The notes beneath the pieces are model-generated. The model ran no database searches and was not told where the DNA came from. It saw nothing but the letters and a program-made list of their open reading frames with translations. From Saxidomus purpurata (taxonomy: Eukaryota > Mollusca > Bivalvia > Venerida > Veneridae): DNA of 64,000 nt. Position numbers and translations under genes: made by a program. Below are positions 40,901-55,900 of this stretch, piece by piece; within the stretch, counting starts at the first letter, position 1; every line of letters starts with the position of its first letter. The DNA is taken from contig JAFMSR010000002.1 in NCBI GenBank assembly GCA_022818135.1, positions 25,898,268 through 25,962,267 of the forward strand, read 5' to 3'.

Positions 40901-43900
40901 GTAGGACAAACTGCAGGATTTTGATATTTATTTGTACATATTCTGTGTTCATATTTACACCTAAGATTTGTCCTCATTTTCTAGGTATTATCTACGTTGG
41001 AGGTAATATTGACAGAGAAACTACTTCGGAATATTCTTTAAATATATCAGCATCAGATGGACTTCACAGCACTTCAACACTTGTTGATATTTCCATTTCT
41101 GATATGAATGATAATCCTCCTGAATTTTTTATGGCCACGTTTCAAGAAGCAGTCACAGTAGAAGTTGAAGAGAACACAAAGTCAGGCATAATCTTTAATG
41201 CCACTGCTTTTGATTGGGATGATCCAGAGTCTAACAATAGTAGAGTCCTGTATAATTTAAGTGTTTCTTCCAGTGGTAAGTTTATTGGATGCGGATTTTT
41301 TTCCCTGATTATTATTTTTAAGCTACATTGAATATGAATAATAGCGCTCAGGTGGTCTTAAAGTTTTAAATTTCTAGACTTAATATACGTGTAGCAGTTA
41401 ATATTTCTGCATAGAGGCATTTTGATTCTATTTTTATGCCCCCCACAAAGTGGGGTGCATATAGCGTTGCACTTGTCCGTCCGTCCGTCAGTCCGTCAGT
41501 CCGTCAGTCCGTCCGTCCGTCCGTACGTCCCGAAATCTTGTGAACGCAACTCCTCTTAAACCGGATGGCAGATTTTGCTTAAACTTCCAGGGATGAACAA
41601 CCTTAATGTGTAGATGGTAGTAAAGGAAGGAATTTTCGCGGCGACCAAATTTAACAGAATTATGGCCCTTTGTTGATTTTTTCACTATATATCTTGTGAA
41701 CGCAACTCCTCTTAAACCGGATGGCAGATTTTGCTTAAACTTCCAGGGATGAACAACCTTAATGTGTAGATGGTAGTAAAGAAAGGAATTTTTGCTGCGA
41801 CCAAATTTAACAGAATTATGGCCCTTTGTTGATTTTTTCACTATATACTATGTAGAAATTTTGTGAACGCAACTCCTCTTAAACCGGATGGCAGATTTTG
41901 CTTAAACTTCCAGGGATGAACAACCTTAATGTGTAGATGGCAGTAAAGGAAGGAATTTTTGCTGCGGCCAAATTTAACAGAATTATGGCCCTTTGTTGAT
42001 TTTTTCACTATATACCATATAGAAATTTTGTGAACGCAACTCCTCTTAAACTGGTTGGCAGATTTTGCTTAAACTTCCAGGGATGAACAACCTTAATGTG
42101 TAGATGGTAGTAAAGGAAGGAATTTTTGTTGCGACCAAATTTAACAGAATTATGGCCCTTTGTTAAGTTTTTCACTATATACCATATAGAAATATTGTGA
42201 ACGCAACTCCTCTTAAACCGGATGGCAGATTTTGCTTAAACTTCCAGGGATGAACAGCTTTAATGTGTAGATGGTAGTAAAGGAAGAAATTTTTGTTGCG
42301 ACCAAATTTAACAGAATTATGGCCCTTTGTTGATTTTTATGCCCCCCACAAAGTGGGGTGCATATAGCGTTGCACTTGTCCGTCCGTCCGTCAGTCCGTC
42401 AGTCCGTCAGTCCGTCAGTCCGTCCGTCCGTCCGTACGTCCCGAAATCTTGTGAACGCAACTCCTCTTAAACCGGATGGCAGATTTTGCTTAAACTTCCA
42501 GGGATGAACAACCTTAATGTGTAGATGGTAGTAAAGGAAGGAATTTTCGCGGCGACCAAATTTAACAGAATTATGGCCCTTTGTTGATTTTTTCACTATA
42601 TATCTTGTGAACGCAACTCCTCTTAAACCGGATGGCAGATTTTGCTTAAACTTCCAGGGATGAACAACCTTAATGTGTAGATGGTAGTAAAGAAAGGAAT
42701 TTTTGCTGCGACCAAATTTAACAGAATTATGGCCCTTTGTTGATTTTTTCACTATATACTATGTAGAAATTTTGTGAACGCAACTCCTCTTAAACCGGAT
42801 GGCAGATTTTGCTTAAACTTCCAGGGATGAACAACCTTAATGTGTAGATGGCAGTAAAGGAAGGAATTTTTGCTGCGGCCAAATTTAACAGAATTATGGC
42901 CCTTTGTTGATTTTTTCACTATATACCATATAGAAATTTTGTGAACGCAACTCCTCTTAAACTGGTTGGCAGATTTTGCTTAAACTTCCAGGGATGAACA
43001 ACCTTAATGTGTAGATGGTAGTAAAGGAAGGAATTTTTGTTGCGACCAAATTTAACAGAATTATGGCCCTTTGTTAAGTTTTTCACTATATACCATATAG
43101 AAATATTGTGAACGCAACTCCTCTTAAACCGGATGGCAGATTTTGCTTAAACTTCCAGGGATGAACAGCTTTAATGTGTAGATGGTAGTAAAGGAAGAAA
43201 TTTTTGTTGCGACCAAATTTAACAGAATTATGGCCCTTTGTTGATTTTTTCACTATATACCATATAAATTTGTTGCGACCAAATTTAACAGAATTATGGC
43301 CCTTTGTTGATTTTTTCACTATATACCATATAAATAATTGAACATATAAATTTTACATTTGTAATTTAATTTAACATGTACATAAGGTTACCTGTAGATC
43401 ATTTTAGGTATATGTACAGAAATGAAACAGTGGAATGAAAAAGTTCCACATAAAAATCTTACATACAGATATGCTTGCTCTTGTTTATGAGCACATCTGC
43501 ACAGTGGGGGCATCCGTGTCCTTTGGACACAATTCTAGTTTATCATATTATTATTGTATATCTTGTAACAAGTATCTGAAGTTAAAAGTAAACAGAGGCA
43601 TAACAGTCGCTGAAGTTTAAAGGCATACATCGATTACAAGTACTATTTTAAACAAATTGTTGTGTCACTTCGCAGTTAATTTTTAATTTGATGATGTGTA
43701 AGGTAATAACACAATGCTGGCTTTAACCGTTCATTCAGTTTATTGTCTGTAATTTACTAAATAGAATTTCTTTTTATTTATTTTACTGTCTTCTTTCAAA
43801 CTTTTTTCAAGTTGAAACAATAATATTAGCTGAACGTGTATAAAAGTCATTTTCTAAATGTTTTCAACTTCATATAGTCTATGCTACGAACGTGCCGACG

Positions 43901-46900
43901 ACACAGGATAAATTTACATGTAAATTTTAATATTGGAATTGAATTACAATTAACATTTTTGTCTTATTACAAGATTATATCAAATAATTCTACATAATTA
44001 TGTTATTTTTGCGTAAGTACACTCACTTCTGGATATACTTTAAACACAGAATTTTGATAAATAAAATGATCCTTAAAGTCCCAGGATCTTTTTGAATTTA
44101 CTGTTATTGTAAAACAAATTTACTGATCTGATAATGATAGAACCACGTTTTATTCACTCTAAACCAATGATGACATACGCCTTTCTTTCGTATTCAAGTC
44201 GTTTCTTCATGAGAAATAGCTGCCAGAAAGCCTTTCTTATTTTCTTATTTTTTGCAATATCATTGAAAAAGTACTGCGCTACATTTCTAACATGTACTTA
44301 TTGGTTTAAAAAGCAAAGTTTTGAGTTTTGGTGCAAATGAAGGTAGGTAAGACATTTTTCTGGGTAAACTTAGAGCTACTTGCAAGTGTGGTCCTCACAT
44401 AATGCAGCTTTATCAAATATTTATATGAACACACGTGTGTCATATAATTGACAAAACTATGAAGGTAGATGTATGGTCGTTTACTGCAGTAACAACTTTA
44501 TAATGTATTATTTGCCAGGTGATGAATCATATCTATTTGAAATGAAGGAAGACGGAGGCCTTAGAATAAGCAAACCACTGGATAGAGAAGCGGGGGATTA
44601 TTACATAGTTAACATAACTGCAACTGATCAAGGGACACCGGCGCTGTCTACTTCCATTTTTGTACATGTGAAGGTTTTGGACGTTAATGATAATCGTCCT
44701 GAAATTTGTATTGACGGGCAGTGTCACATAAATACATCTAACTGTTACACTGTTGAAAAGGTACCGAAATATTCCGTCTTAAAATTGATAGGGTCGAAGG
44801 ATGTGGATGCTGGGCAGAATTCAACCGTTTCTTACTCTATCGAGTCATCAGACATTTCGAAGTACTTTAAAATTGATAACAATACTGGTGTTGTAGTTGT
44901 CGCCGAACCGCTTGTAGTAAATAACCTTATACATGAAGGTTTGTCCCTGTCAAAAGACACAGTCGTTGTGAATCTTACTATTGTGGCTACAGATGGCGGT
45001 GGGCTTAACTCAACTATGACATTGCAGGTTTTCGTAGAGCCATTAAATGATGAAGATGTTCCAGTTTTCAGTGAATCCGTTTTCAAATTCAATATCAGTG
45101 AAACAAACAACACAGGTAATAAAGTATATTGCACAGCTTGTCATATAGAACATTTGAATAATTATAGATATAGGAAGTACAGGAAAATCATTATAATGTA
45201 GGATTATACATTGTATCTAAAATTGAAGATATTAAAGATTGATAAGCACTGAGGAGCAGTCTCTGTGATAAATATAGTGGAAAAGAATTTTAAAAGAAAT
45301 TGGATCTTTCAATTAAACAATTTGTGTACCAAAGATCATTTTCAAAGATATATGTGAATTTGAAGTATCACATGATTTCAAAAAGGTCTTCAAATAAATC
45401 AACAACAGTACCCAGGAGTACTAGTAAATATGTCCTACTAAAAATTGTTGATGTAATTCTACATTGTTTCCCATTAACATGTTTCTATTTTTATTTAATT
45501 GAAGATGTGCTAGTCGGGAATTGTACTGCGACGACAAATGACACAAACAGTCATATGAAATATGAGTTAATCAGTGGCTATGAAAAATATTTAAAAGCAT
45601 TTGAAATAGATCAGTCAACGGTAAGTTTAAATGTTAGACTTACACTCGAAGTGCTGAAGTTAAACTGATGAATATTGTTGAAAAGCAGTCCACTTGAAAA
45701 TCTAAATTTTACAATACAACGTCTATTACAGAGTTCACCTATAATTAATTTTAATACGTTCGATGGCTTCTTTTTTTTAGCTCAGTTATCTACTCAACTA
45801 CCTTGCCGAAGGGGTAGTTATAGGTAAGGGATATAACGCGTACAGCTACATGTACTTTTGCAATGTTTAGGACTGTCTGACTTCTAATTCGAATTTTCGC
45901 CGATAATCTTTTTACATGCATGAAAATCAACTAAAACGACACGATTACAAGCGATTTACGGTGATTGCACAATTATATTGCTTATGTTTCCTTTCTGTCA
46001 GGGAGTTATAAGAACAACTGCACCACTAGACCGAGAAAAAGTAGATAGGTACACATTTGCTGTTCAAGTACGAGACGGGAGAGTGCCTGAGAGAACCGCG
46101 TTTGCTGCAGTATGTACATTTCGTTCCTTAAAGTAATGTATATCAATAGTTAAATATTTTAGGTCAGGAAATATTTCCATGTTTCATATAGAAATTCTGT
46201 TCCATCTGTACGAGCATCTAACCAGTACGAACATTTAAACTTAACAAACAGTATGATCTAAGACGGAGCAGATCCATACTGTTTTTGTTCTTTTATTGAT
46301 ATTGCAGACTAAAATAACGAAAACGTAGCTGTATTATTTTTAAAATGTTCAATTTTGTACCGATTGAGTCTATAATGCCTGTGAAGGAAAGCGACGAATT
46401 AAATTGAATTGGTTTCGCTCCCGAAAGGTGTTTTGATTATGATGTTCTAATTGCGATACTTTTGTTTACTTTTTGCAATTGGTAGGGGGGAAGTTGAACC
46501 ACATACTGCACATGTTTCTTATAGACAAAAGAAGCTTTACCTTAGTTACAGTAAAGTTGTGGTGATAATAACCGTTGTCCATTGCATATTGTTATGTCCT
46601 TCACACTATGTTATCGTGATTGTCAGCTATTTAATCGTTCCTGTTACCGAAGTGAAAGTATATGCAATAAATAGTGTTTATTTGATATTTCCAGTGAATA
46701 GCTTTCTCAGTGAAACAAAAGTGATAATCCACAGATTTGAAACAGTGGATTGCCATTTATATTTTCACTGTTTTAACCCGGATTTACATCAAAACGTATA
46801 CCGAGCGTAATTAATGCTTGAAACCATGCGACGATGACGTCGTTAAAAAGTTTTCTGATGACGTTTCCCGCGATTTTTGATATTTTATTAAAGTAGAGTT

Positions 46901-49900
46901 TTAACCATAAAATAAACAGAAAAAAGGTTGGTATCGGTGAAATATCACGTTTATTTCACTGGTGAACACCAGAATGTATTATTTTTACTCGTGGCTGCGC
47001 CACTCGTAAAAATATCATTTTTGGTGCCCACTCAGTGAAATTATAACGTGATCTAACAATAATCCTCCATTTCTTATGTGTTTGGTATGCAGAGGTAAAT
47101 ACCTTTTTATACGCCCGAAGGGGACGTATTATGTTATCGCCTCGGTGTCCGTCTGTCCGTCCGTCTGTCCGTTAACAATTTCCCTTCCGCTCTGTAACTC
47201 TTGAACCCCTTGAAGGATTTCGAAGAAACCTGACACAAATGTTAACCAGACTGAGACGACGTGCAGAAGCAATGTTCCGGATGGCTGGATTCAAGGTCAA
47301 GGTCATACTTAGGGGTCAAAGGTCATATGATTTTGTTTCCCTTCCGCTCTGTAACTCTTGAACCCCGTGAAGGATTTCGAAGAAACCTGACACAAATGTT
47401 AACCAGACTGAGATGACGTGCAGAAGCAATGTTCCGGATGGCTGGATTCAAGGTCAAGGTCATACTCAGGGGTCAAAGGTCATATGACTTTTTTTCCCTT
47501 CCGCTCTGTAACTCTTGAACCCTGTGAATGATTTTGAAGAAACCTGACACAAATGTTTACCACATTGAGACGATGTGCAGAAGCCATGTTCCGGATGGCT
47601 TGCTTCAAGGTCAAGGTCAAACTTAGGGGTTTAAAGGTCATATGACTATTTTTCCCTTCCCCTCTGTAACTCTTGAACCCCTTGAAGGATTTCGAAGAAA
47701 CCTGACACAATTGTTTACCACATTGAGACGATGTGCAGAAGCCATGTTCCGGATGGCTCACTTCAAGGTCAAGGTCACACTTAGGGTTCAAGCGTCATAT
47801 AACTGTGTGGATATTGCTCTGCATTTGCTCTTGATTACAGTGCTCTTGTTTTTATTTGGGAGATCCTATTTTGTTTGCTTAATTTTTTTATTGAATTACT
47901 TCCCTTTTATGTTACTATCAATAGCATATTTTGTAACTTTTTTATTATTGGCAGTACGGAAAAACCGAGACCACTTTTCTGTGGTACAACATGAATGGTA
48001 CCTCCAACATTTTGGTGTTTTTTGACATTTTTGTACCTGGTTAGGATTTTCTGGTTGGGGATTTAGATTTTTTTATTTCACCAAAGTTGCTGAACATGTT
48101 TGTGGGCATGATGTCTCTGCCAAGTTTGATAACCAGCTAAATCAACCTGTTAGTCTAGGCACATTTGGATTTATAATGGCACTTTAATTATGCAAAAAGC
48201 CTAAATCAAACAGTTTTTATCCGATCTTCACAAAACTTTGTGAAAATATTTGAGCATAATATCTAGGCCAGTTTTGATGACCAGCAATACTGCTCAAGAC
48301 ACTTTTGAATAATGGCCCTTGAGTTATGGAATAATGATGAAATAATTTATAAACCTTCTCAGCTCTATAGTTCAAACAGGTGAATTAGCCTTGTCCGTTC
48401 TATAGTTCTAACAGATTTTACAATTCCAATGAACTGCCAGATACCGAGTTATGCCTCCTTGACGGGCGTATTTTGTGACAGTTTGACACTCTTGTTAAAA
48501 CAATGCTTAAATCAAGCAAATTGTACTCTAATATTGACATTTAGAAGAAAACTTTAAAAATTAAGATATTATAACTTTAAATTCATGATATTTAAAGTGA
48601 CATTATGCGCATCTTACTGCACATAGTGTATTTTTGGTGATAGTTTTATAGAAGCAATTTTCGGTTGCTGTGCATTTAAATGTGTTAAACTAATGATAAT
48701 GCCCCATTAGTTTTTGAAGTTAATAGTTCCTTTCTTCGCAGTGATCTCCCTTGTGTTATTGTTGCTGTTGGTAGAGATTTCGGCAGTGGAACGGAAGCAA
48801 CTCCTGCATGCAGTTTTTTTTAAATTGACTCTCCCAGTCAAAATAGGAAAAGTCATATTTGAAAAGTTATTATTTCGTACTGGTAGCAGGAAGAGTTTGG
48901 TGTATTGGGTTAAAAGCTATTATTTCCTCTACTCTTTTTACACACACATATTTCAGCTGGATTTTTATCTTAAAAAATGTGCATAATTCCACTTTAATTG
49001 TAGATAATATTTGTTGATTTTTATAATGTGATAGGTGGAAATAACCATCAACGATATAAATGACAACAGTCCAACATTTGTGAACGACAACATTACGATC
49101 ACGGTACATGAAAATGCTACGGTATTTATTCAGAAGCAGATCTATGCATATGACAAAGATGAAGGCGTAAATGCAGAAATAATGTACACACTAAGCCTTA
49201 CAAATGATAGCGTCTTCCAGGAAAACGGTAAAATATAGATATGTAACAGTTGACGTCTATTATCGGTCGTATACAGGCTCTGGGATCCGTCCGTCAGTCT
49301 GTCAATTCGCACAGTCTATACGTTTGATTGAATCGGCCAATTTGAGATAACTTCACAGTTGCACCTTAACCACATAAGGGCTGAGCCGTCGCACAGGAAT
49401 TTTAACATACTTAAATGGATAATTTGTGTATTTTAAACACATGTTAACTATAGTAAGACTAGGCGTTGCATACAAAATCAATTTCCAAAGAGGCGTAGGA
49501 GTATAAGTAAATAATGATGATTTTTGTGAGCAGAGCACAAAGTATCTCTGTCTATAGTCTCTCTGTAGTCTTTTTTTTAATGGATTTGTACAAAGCAGAT
49601 GTTAGTTATACGAGGGTGACCCAGAATTTACCTGTCTGTTTCTATTACTATGACATATTTTGCAACAGCAAGATAAAATCAGACAGTCCGTTGTCCTATC
49701 TCTATTACACCATCCTTTAAAATTTTATTCCATTTGTGCAAAAAACATTAAAGATATTAAAAAGCAGCGACTCCTTTTTCAAGTCTGTCTGTGTTATGCA
49801 TTGAGGTATTTTAAGCATGTGCACAGATTTACGAATTATACATTGAACTCTAAATAATTATGCCTGGTTATGAGGCAAAGTCACATGTCGAGTGCATCAC

Positions 49901-52900
49901 TTGATAACATATAAATATATTCTGGCATAGTCTTAGTAATACAAAGACACAACGTGACATAGCTACCTACATCACGGTTGACTTAGATCCAGACTTATTG
50001 TGTCAGTCTATATAGCGGAACCTTTAACAAACGATCTCAGAAGTATTTACCTGTAGGCGACTTTAATTGCATTGACTGTTTAATGCAAATCAAATGTTCA
50101 AGTATTTTAGTAAAGGGTTTGCAGTTTTATGATCAATTTTTGAGCTTTTCATTACATGAAGGTTATAGTTTATTGTTACACAAAAGATAAAAATTTGATG
50201 ACATAACTGACTTATTTTTCTATAGAGATTGTACGGTAGTAACAGATTGCAGTCTACCACCCACTAGAAAACCAAAATAAAAGTAATATAAATGAAAGAC
50301 ATTTAACATAGAGATTATTAATGTCAAAAGATTACTTCAAACAATAATGGAGACCAGTGACATGATAATTACGAACGCAAAGAATACATTTTATTTTCCT
50401 TTCATTTAATAGATGTGCTATTTAACATCAGTGAAGGGATATTTACTGTGAACGGAATATTTGATTATGAGCAACAGACTAAATACGACATTGCAGTGAC
50501 AGTAAGTTCTTTGTATCTTGTCTCGTAAATTGTAAATATTGACGACTTCTTCTGTCTTTAATGTAATATATAGTACAGAAATATATAATATATTTGTATA
50601 CAATTTTGCCAGTTCACAAAACATAAATCAATTTTCTATTTTTACTCCCATTAAGAATAAAAAAATTTCAGGCTGTAGACACAGGTGTCACTCCACTGAG
50701 CGGTACCGCAGAAGTTCATGTTGTCGTAGTTGATATGAACGATAACTCGCCGGTATTTGTCAACAACAAACATTTCTACAATATTTCTGAAGAAAAAACA
50801 TCGAGCGAGGTTTGTGTTTCATGCAATATGATTTTTTGATTTATTTTCTCGGTTTAATATAGTTTTTGATCGCCTGTAGTATTTCTAATTCTTTGGAACG
50901 TACTCTATAAAATACTAATTATATATATGTAAACATACTATACATCAAAGTCATGTTTATGCAAACAAACAAGATACATTTCCAATTAATTTCAAAACGG
51001 ACGCCAGAACACGAGCTTGTACTGTATGGCGACATTATCTAGCATTGTTTTGCGGCAATAATCCTACTGAGCAGTACCTTAATCCTACATAGGCAGAGGA
51101 ACTGAACTCGCAAAATATCATCATTTTTCATTCTAGGCGAGGACAATGCATGAACAGCACATCTTTTTTGTTTCAAACTTCAAGTACATTACATTTTGAA
51201 AAGAACTTAACATTTGAACGCTTTAAATGACATCGACTTTAGTAAATTGCACTGAGATACGAGCTTATGGTTCATTTAGTGCATGGTTGTCTTCTGCATT
51301 TTACGATTAAATATAATCAAATAAAGCATATTATGTTAATACATGCATTATAAAATACTGTTTAGAGTCTATCAAAATATTGCTGCCATTTTTTATCTGG
51401 TAATATTTCTAAATAGCGCAACCATGAGCGTTATTATCTTAACGAGTAGAGCTCTATTTGTCATTCAAACCAAGTTGGTTGGTCCCAGTAGGCCGAGCCA
51501 CTACAATTTCATGTAACAGACACGGTGGATAGCATGCCACTGCTAAATATTGGGTACTGCTACTGCTCTGTTCAATTGAAGTTCCAAAATCACTGTAGGG
51601 CTCTGACCAACCCGACAACGTGCAAAGATCATTTGATCATAAACACATTAATATTGACAAACTATGCAAACTGTAAAGTTTGTACAATTTACATCATGTG
51701 CTATACTTTCTAAAATGATTGTGACATATCATTGATTTACTTTTTGAAAGGAAAAGTGCGATTTATTTTGCGTGTTTTGATTCTCCGTCTGTAGTTCTTG
51801 CATGACATTTTAATAGCTCCGCAGCAAAGTAACTGCCGAAACAGTTACTTCGTTTTCGAAATATTTAAAAGACACAAACAAGTATATTTCATTTTATAAA
51901 ACTATATAAGTAAACCTACATGGTTCGGAACTATTTTATAAGGAATTCACCATAATAACTCCTGCTTATCCTGCTTATTTTAAGTTTATGTGTAGGTCGA
52001 TTAGCAACCGATTACCGTGGGGGTGTTTCTAATCGGATATGATATCGGATCTATCAATTTCTTGGCGATTTAATAGCGATGTCATTAGATGAGGAATAAC
52101 TTCAAGTGATTGAAGTAGTGTTCTTATTTCCATCAAAGCTGTCCGCAAATACGTAAAACATTTGCCAAAAATACTTTACTTAACATTTACCCTACGAGTA
52201 CAGCTTCAAAAAGAGTGAAAGCGGGTTCTATGTCTTTGCAGTTTTACCGATGAATCAGTTCAACATCGTAATGTACCAGCAAATTCAAATATCAATTCAA
52301 ATAGCTATGTACTTTTATGACCTTTTCAGATTTTTACTGCTACTGCTACGGATGAAGACTCTGGTTGGAATGGTCAAATTGTTTATAAACTTCTGAACAC
52401 TGAATATCTGCCTTTCGTCATAGACCCTTTCAGTAAGCAATGAGGATACAATATTTTTGTCTCTCAATTTGATCGTGCAAGCGAACAGAAAAAAGTTTGA
52501 AGCAGTATGAGCAAGCCAACATAACTAAATATTTAAGCAGTAACTATATTGTGTACATGTACTCAAACAGAGGACAAAATTCAGAAAGATGTAATTAATC
52601 CTAAACGTTGTAGAAACGTTCATACACTTACATACCTAGAACTAAAACTGAAGAAGGAAGGTCAAATATGTGTTAAACTACGTGCAAAATTATTTAAACA
52701 TGAAACTTTAAGTGTACATTTAGTTTGTGGTTAAGCTCAATATCAATTTAACAACTTCTGTAAAAGTAACACAAAAGTATAATGTATGCTCTGTAAGTAA
52801 GAATTTAACAATAATGGAAATAACGTAAAATAACCGTATGGAAAAAGTAGAACATGCATGTTTGGGATATTACACCTAAAATAGTTCTAAAATTCTTTGA

Positions 52901-55900
52901 GCACACAACAAACTTGACACAAGACTTCCAACTTTTATTAAACTCTCTGAACACAAATCTCCAAATCTCCTGGTCAGTATTTTATAATACTTCACAGCAG
53001 TAATAAATACAACTCCTAGTTGTGCATGTTTAGGGTCACTAGGTCAAAGGTCACAGGGGCTCGAGATATTAAAGTTTTGTAGACGTTGAATCTCTAAAAC
53101 ACCTGGTCAGAATTTAATGATACTTCAGAGATTGAAAAGTACCATGCCTTGTTGTGTGTGGTTCATGTTTCAGGTCACAGAAGCCCGAGAAAAATACTTG
53201 TTTGCTCCTAATCTCCAAAACCCCTGTTTCTGGTCAAGGTCTAAGGGGTTCGAGATAGTTAAATCTTGTTCGCTCTGATTCTCCAAAACATCTGGTCAGA
53301 ATTTGATGATACTTCACAGAAGTGATAAGTACCATGCCTAGTTGTACATGGTCCAATAAAAAAGCATTAAATGTTACATAATTTGTATATTTTGTGTCAG
53401 TGTGGTGTTCGGGGGTATTCATCACCTTCAGTGATTGTTCAAGCTACTTTACAAAATGGCTGTATCAAGATATGGTCTAAAATGAAGCTTAAATTAGAAA
53501 TATGTAAGAAATAATCATAAAAGGCAATACCAAAAACAAATTTAAATGTAACTACGCGTAATCGAAAGGTTGGATTTTAATTTTTGACTTGGATTATCAT
53601 TTTTATAGATTTTCTCACTATTCAATAGGATTGAAACTGTCATACAAATGCATGCTTTCTATTTATCTCTATGCAAATTTTCATTATTCTAGGAGACTCA
53701 GTATAGATCAGTGATAAATGTTTTTCTAAAAAAATATGTTAGTCACTTTGAATAGTTATATCACTTTAAAAGTGTAAAGGTGTGAAACATGTGTTTAATG
53801 TAGACAGCTACATTTTCCAATTACATACATTTCAGACGGAACGGTTTATCTACACGGCAAACTGGACTATGAGACCAGGAAAAGCTACTCACTTACCATT
53901 GTAGCTCAAGATATGGGTTCACCACCTAGGTCTACGACAAACAATGTCACTATATATGTTGAAGACGTATATGACGATAAGCTACTGTTCCCAAAAGATA
54001 CCTATGATATTACTGTATCCAGAGCATCAAAAGTGAACACTTTTCTACTTAAATTGACTGTCAGTGTTTCCGAAGCATTCTTCTCACTTAAAGGTACGCG
54101 TATCTACATGCTTATGATATGACATTCTGTTTTTGCTTTCGGGGAGACAAAACTAGTTTTCGTCAGTTTTCATAACGTGTTTCCTTTGCAGAAAGCTGTA
54201 TACCTTTGCCAACAGGTCTTAGCAGACCTGTAGCAATATAGCACAATATCAAAACAAACAACCCTTTTTCTGACCAAGACTCAAACATGAATATACTGTT
54301 GCTTTAGAAGAGACTATATAGTTAAAATCAAGATTTAACCCTTTCGTTTGTATACATAAAATAGCTACTGAGATATTTCGCCAAAGAACATTAACGTTTG
54401 CTTCAAAGTTTCTTCTATTTCTAATGAATGTCTCTTACGTATCAGAAACTTTTTTCCACTTTTTAAAGGTGAGTGTTTATCGCAGAAATATCATCAATAA
54501 GGCGCCTGGTCATACAGGTCTGTTTAAGATAAGGTATAACCCTTTGTGCACCTACAATATGAACTTTATTACAGTAACGTGATTGCAGATTTAAAGAATA
54601 CAGTATTAATAAGCGAGCAGATAAAACTTGTTATTATTTTGACCAAACAATTAAATGTTTTACAAGTTTTCTCTCGACTTCAGGACAACAAACTGACTAT
54701 TTCCACATCGGTAACAACTCAGGTGAATTAGTCCTTGTCAAGCCTTTAAGTGATGGACAAGAACAGTATGCCTTCCAGGTGATCGCCAGGGACGGACATG
54801 GGCAAAATGCTTCCTGTACGGTAATATATTTCAGTCTTCATTTCTATTTGTTGTTTGGTCTTATTTGACTCAAAGCGATATATTACAGGTGATTAGGACA
54901 CTGTAAATGTGAACTATTCGCTAGATCATGTGTTTTGGGTAAAATTATGTGTATGAATTCTATTCTCGCTGGTTATTTCTCAAGCTCGTAATATGTTTTT
55001 TTTTTTTTTAAAAATAGTTTACACTGTTTTCTCTACATCGCCAGTCACGTCAAATGTCATTTACAGTTTTTTTGAAATTTCTTTCATAGGTATAGCTATA
55101 CCACTACTGAATTCTGTCATATTTGTGGTGGCGGGAGCAGGCATATGTTATTTTGTGTCTAAATATATAACACCATACAATGTAGAATTTTTTATAATTA
55201 TACGGTTCAATTAATACGCTTCTGTCTAATGTTTTACTTACCGGTATTATATATAAGTGTTTCAATGTAATGTGTCTCTCTGCTGAGTATTGCTGAGTAT
55301 TGCCTTACAGGAAATGTTATTTGTCCTCAACTACTTGACGTCATTCATTTTTGTTTCATTACAGATAATTCTTCATGTGTTGGGTCATCAGGTCACATTT
55401 AACACCACAGAGATGAAAGTTAATGTTACGGAAAATCTTAATGGGACGACAGTTTTGGTAGATCTGAACACTACGAGAGAATTGTCTGGAAAAGGCGTTG
55501 TCTATGCAATTGTGAATATTACACCACAGGGTATATATCAAGTTATTTTTTATAGAACTGAACTGCAAAATCTGTCTGATACACTAGTTGGGTAATGTTT
55601 TCAAACTCACGGTAAAATTTATATAAATGGTATAAACAAAGTTAATTTATAGATAGAATTAAGTTTGTTTGAAAGTGAAGAAGTTAGTATTAAACATACA
55701 GAATTATGTACGTGAACATAGATAAAAATGTCATCCGGTTTTTACACATTTCGTCAAAGATTTAGAAGTTTATAGTGCTTATGAACGATTGAAAGTCCTT
55801 GGAAAGGTTGTTTAATGACTATCAATTTAAGATGACAACGATGTTCGATCGCAAATTTTAGAAAAACAAAATTCTTCGAACTGTTTGAAATAAGCATGTT

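Larger units (their letters stand above)
37233..41435. other. Introns 16-20 and part of 21, nothing recognised
   Basis: The stretches 37233-37870, 37979-38304, 38425-38857, 39026-40214, 40468-40984 and 41276-41435 are AT-rich without a recognised element. Exons 17-21 are the only coding DNA here. Confidence 0.5.
45116..46937. other. Introns 22-23 and start of intron 24
   Basis: No element was recognised besides exons 23 and 24. A 119-codon open frame at 46451-46810 has no splice or domain support and is intronic. Confidence 0.45.
49228..52329. other. Introns 25-27, traces of repeats only
   Basis: The stretch 49285-49305 (GGATCCGTCCGTCAGTCTGT) looks like a pearl-type microsatellite remnant. 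Otherwise AT-rich, with exons 26 and 27 the only coding DNA. Confidence 0.45.

Noticed and set aside
41488..42752. Two identical 117-codon minus-strand open frames (41488-41841 and 42399-42752)
   Set aside because: They are the minus strand of the duplicated minisatellite units; the protein repeats with the DNA unit and has no start context or domain.
46451..46810. 119-codon frame with hydrophobic segments
   Set aside because: It lies inside intron 24 between in-phase exons 24 and 25; no domain recognised.
48714..48986. Hydrophobic 90-codon frame that could be a membrane protein
   Set aside because: It lies within intron 24, in AT-rich DNA where hydrophobic chance frames are common; no homologous motif.
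54993..55214. Hydrophobic frame suggesting a transmembrane exon of the cadherin
   Set aside because: The frame has no acceptor/donor pair in phase, and exon 30 joins exon 31 directly in phase 0, with further repeats following.
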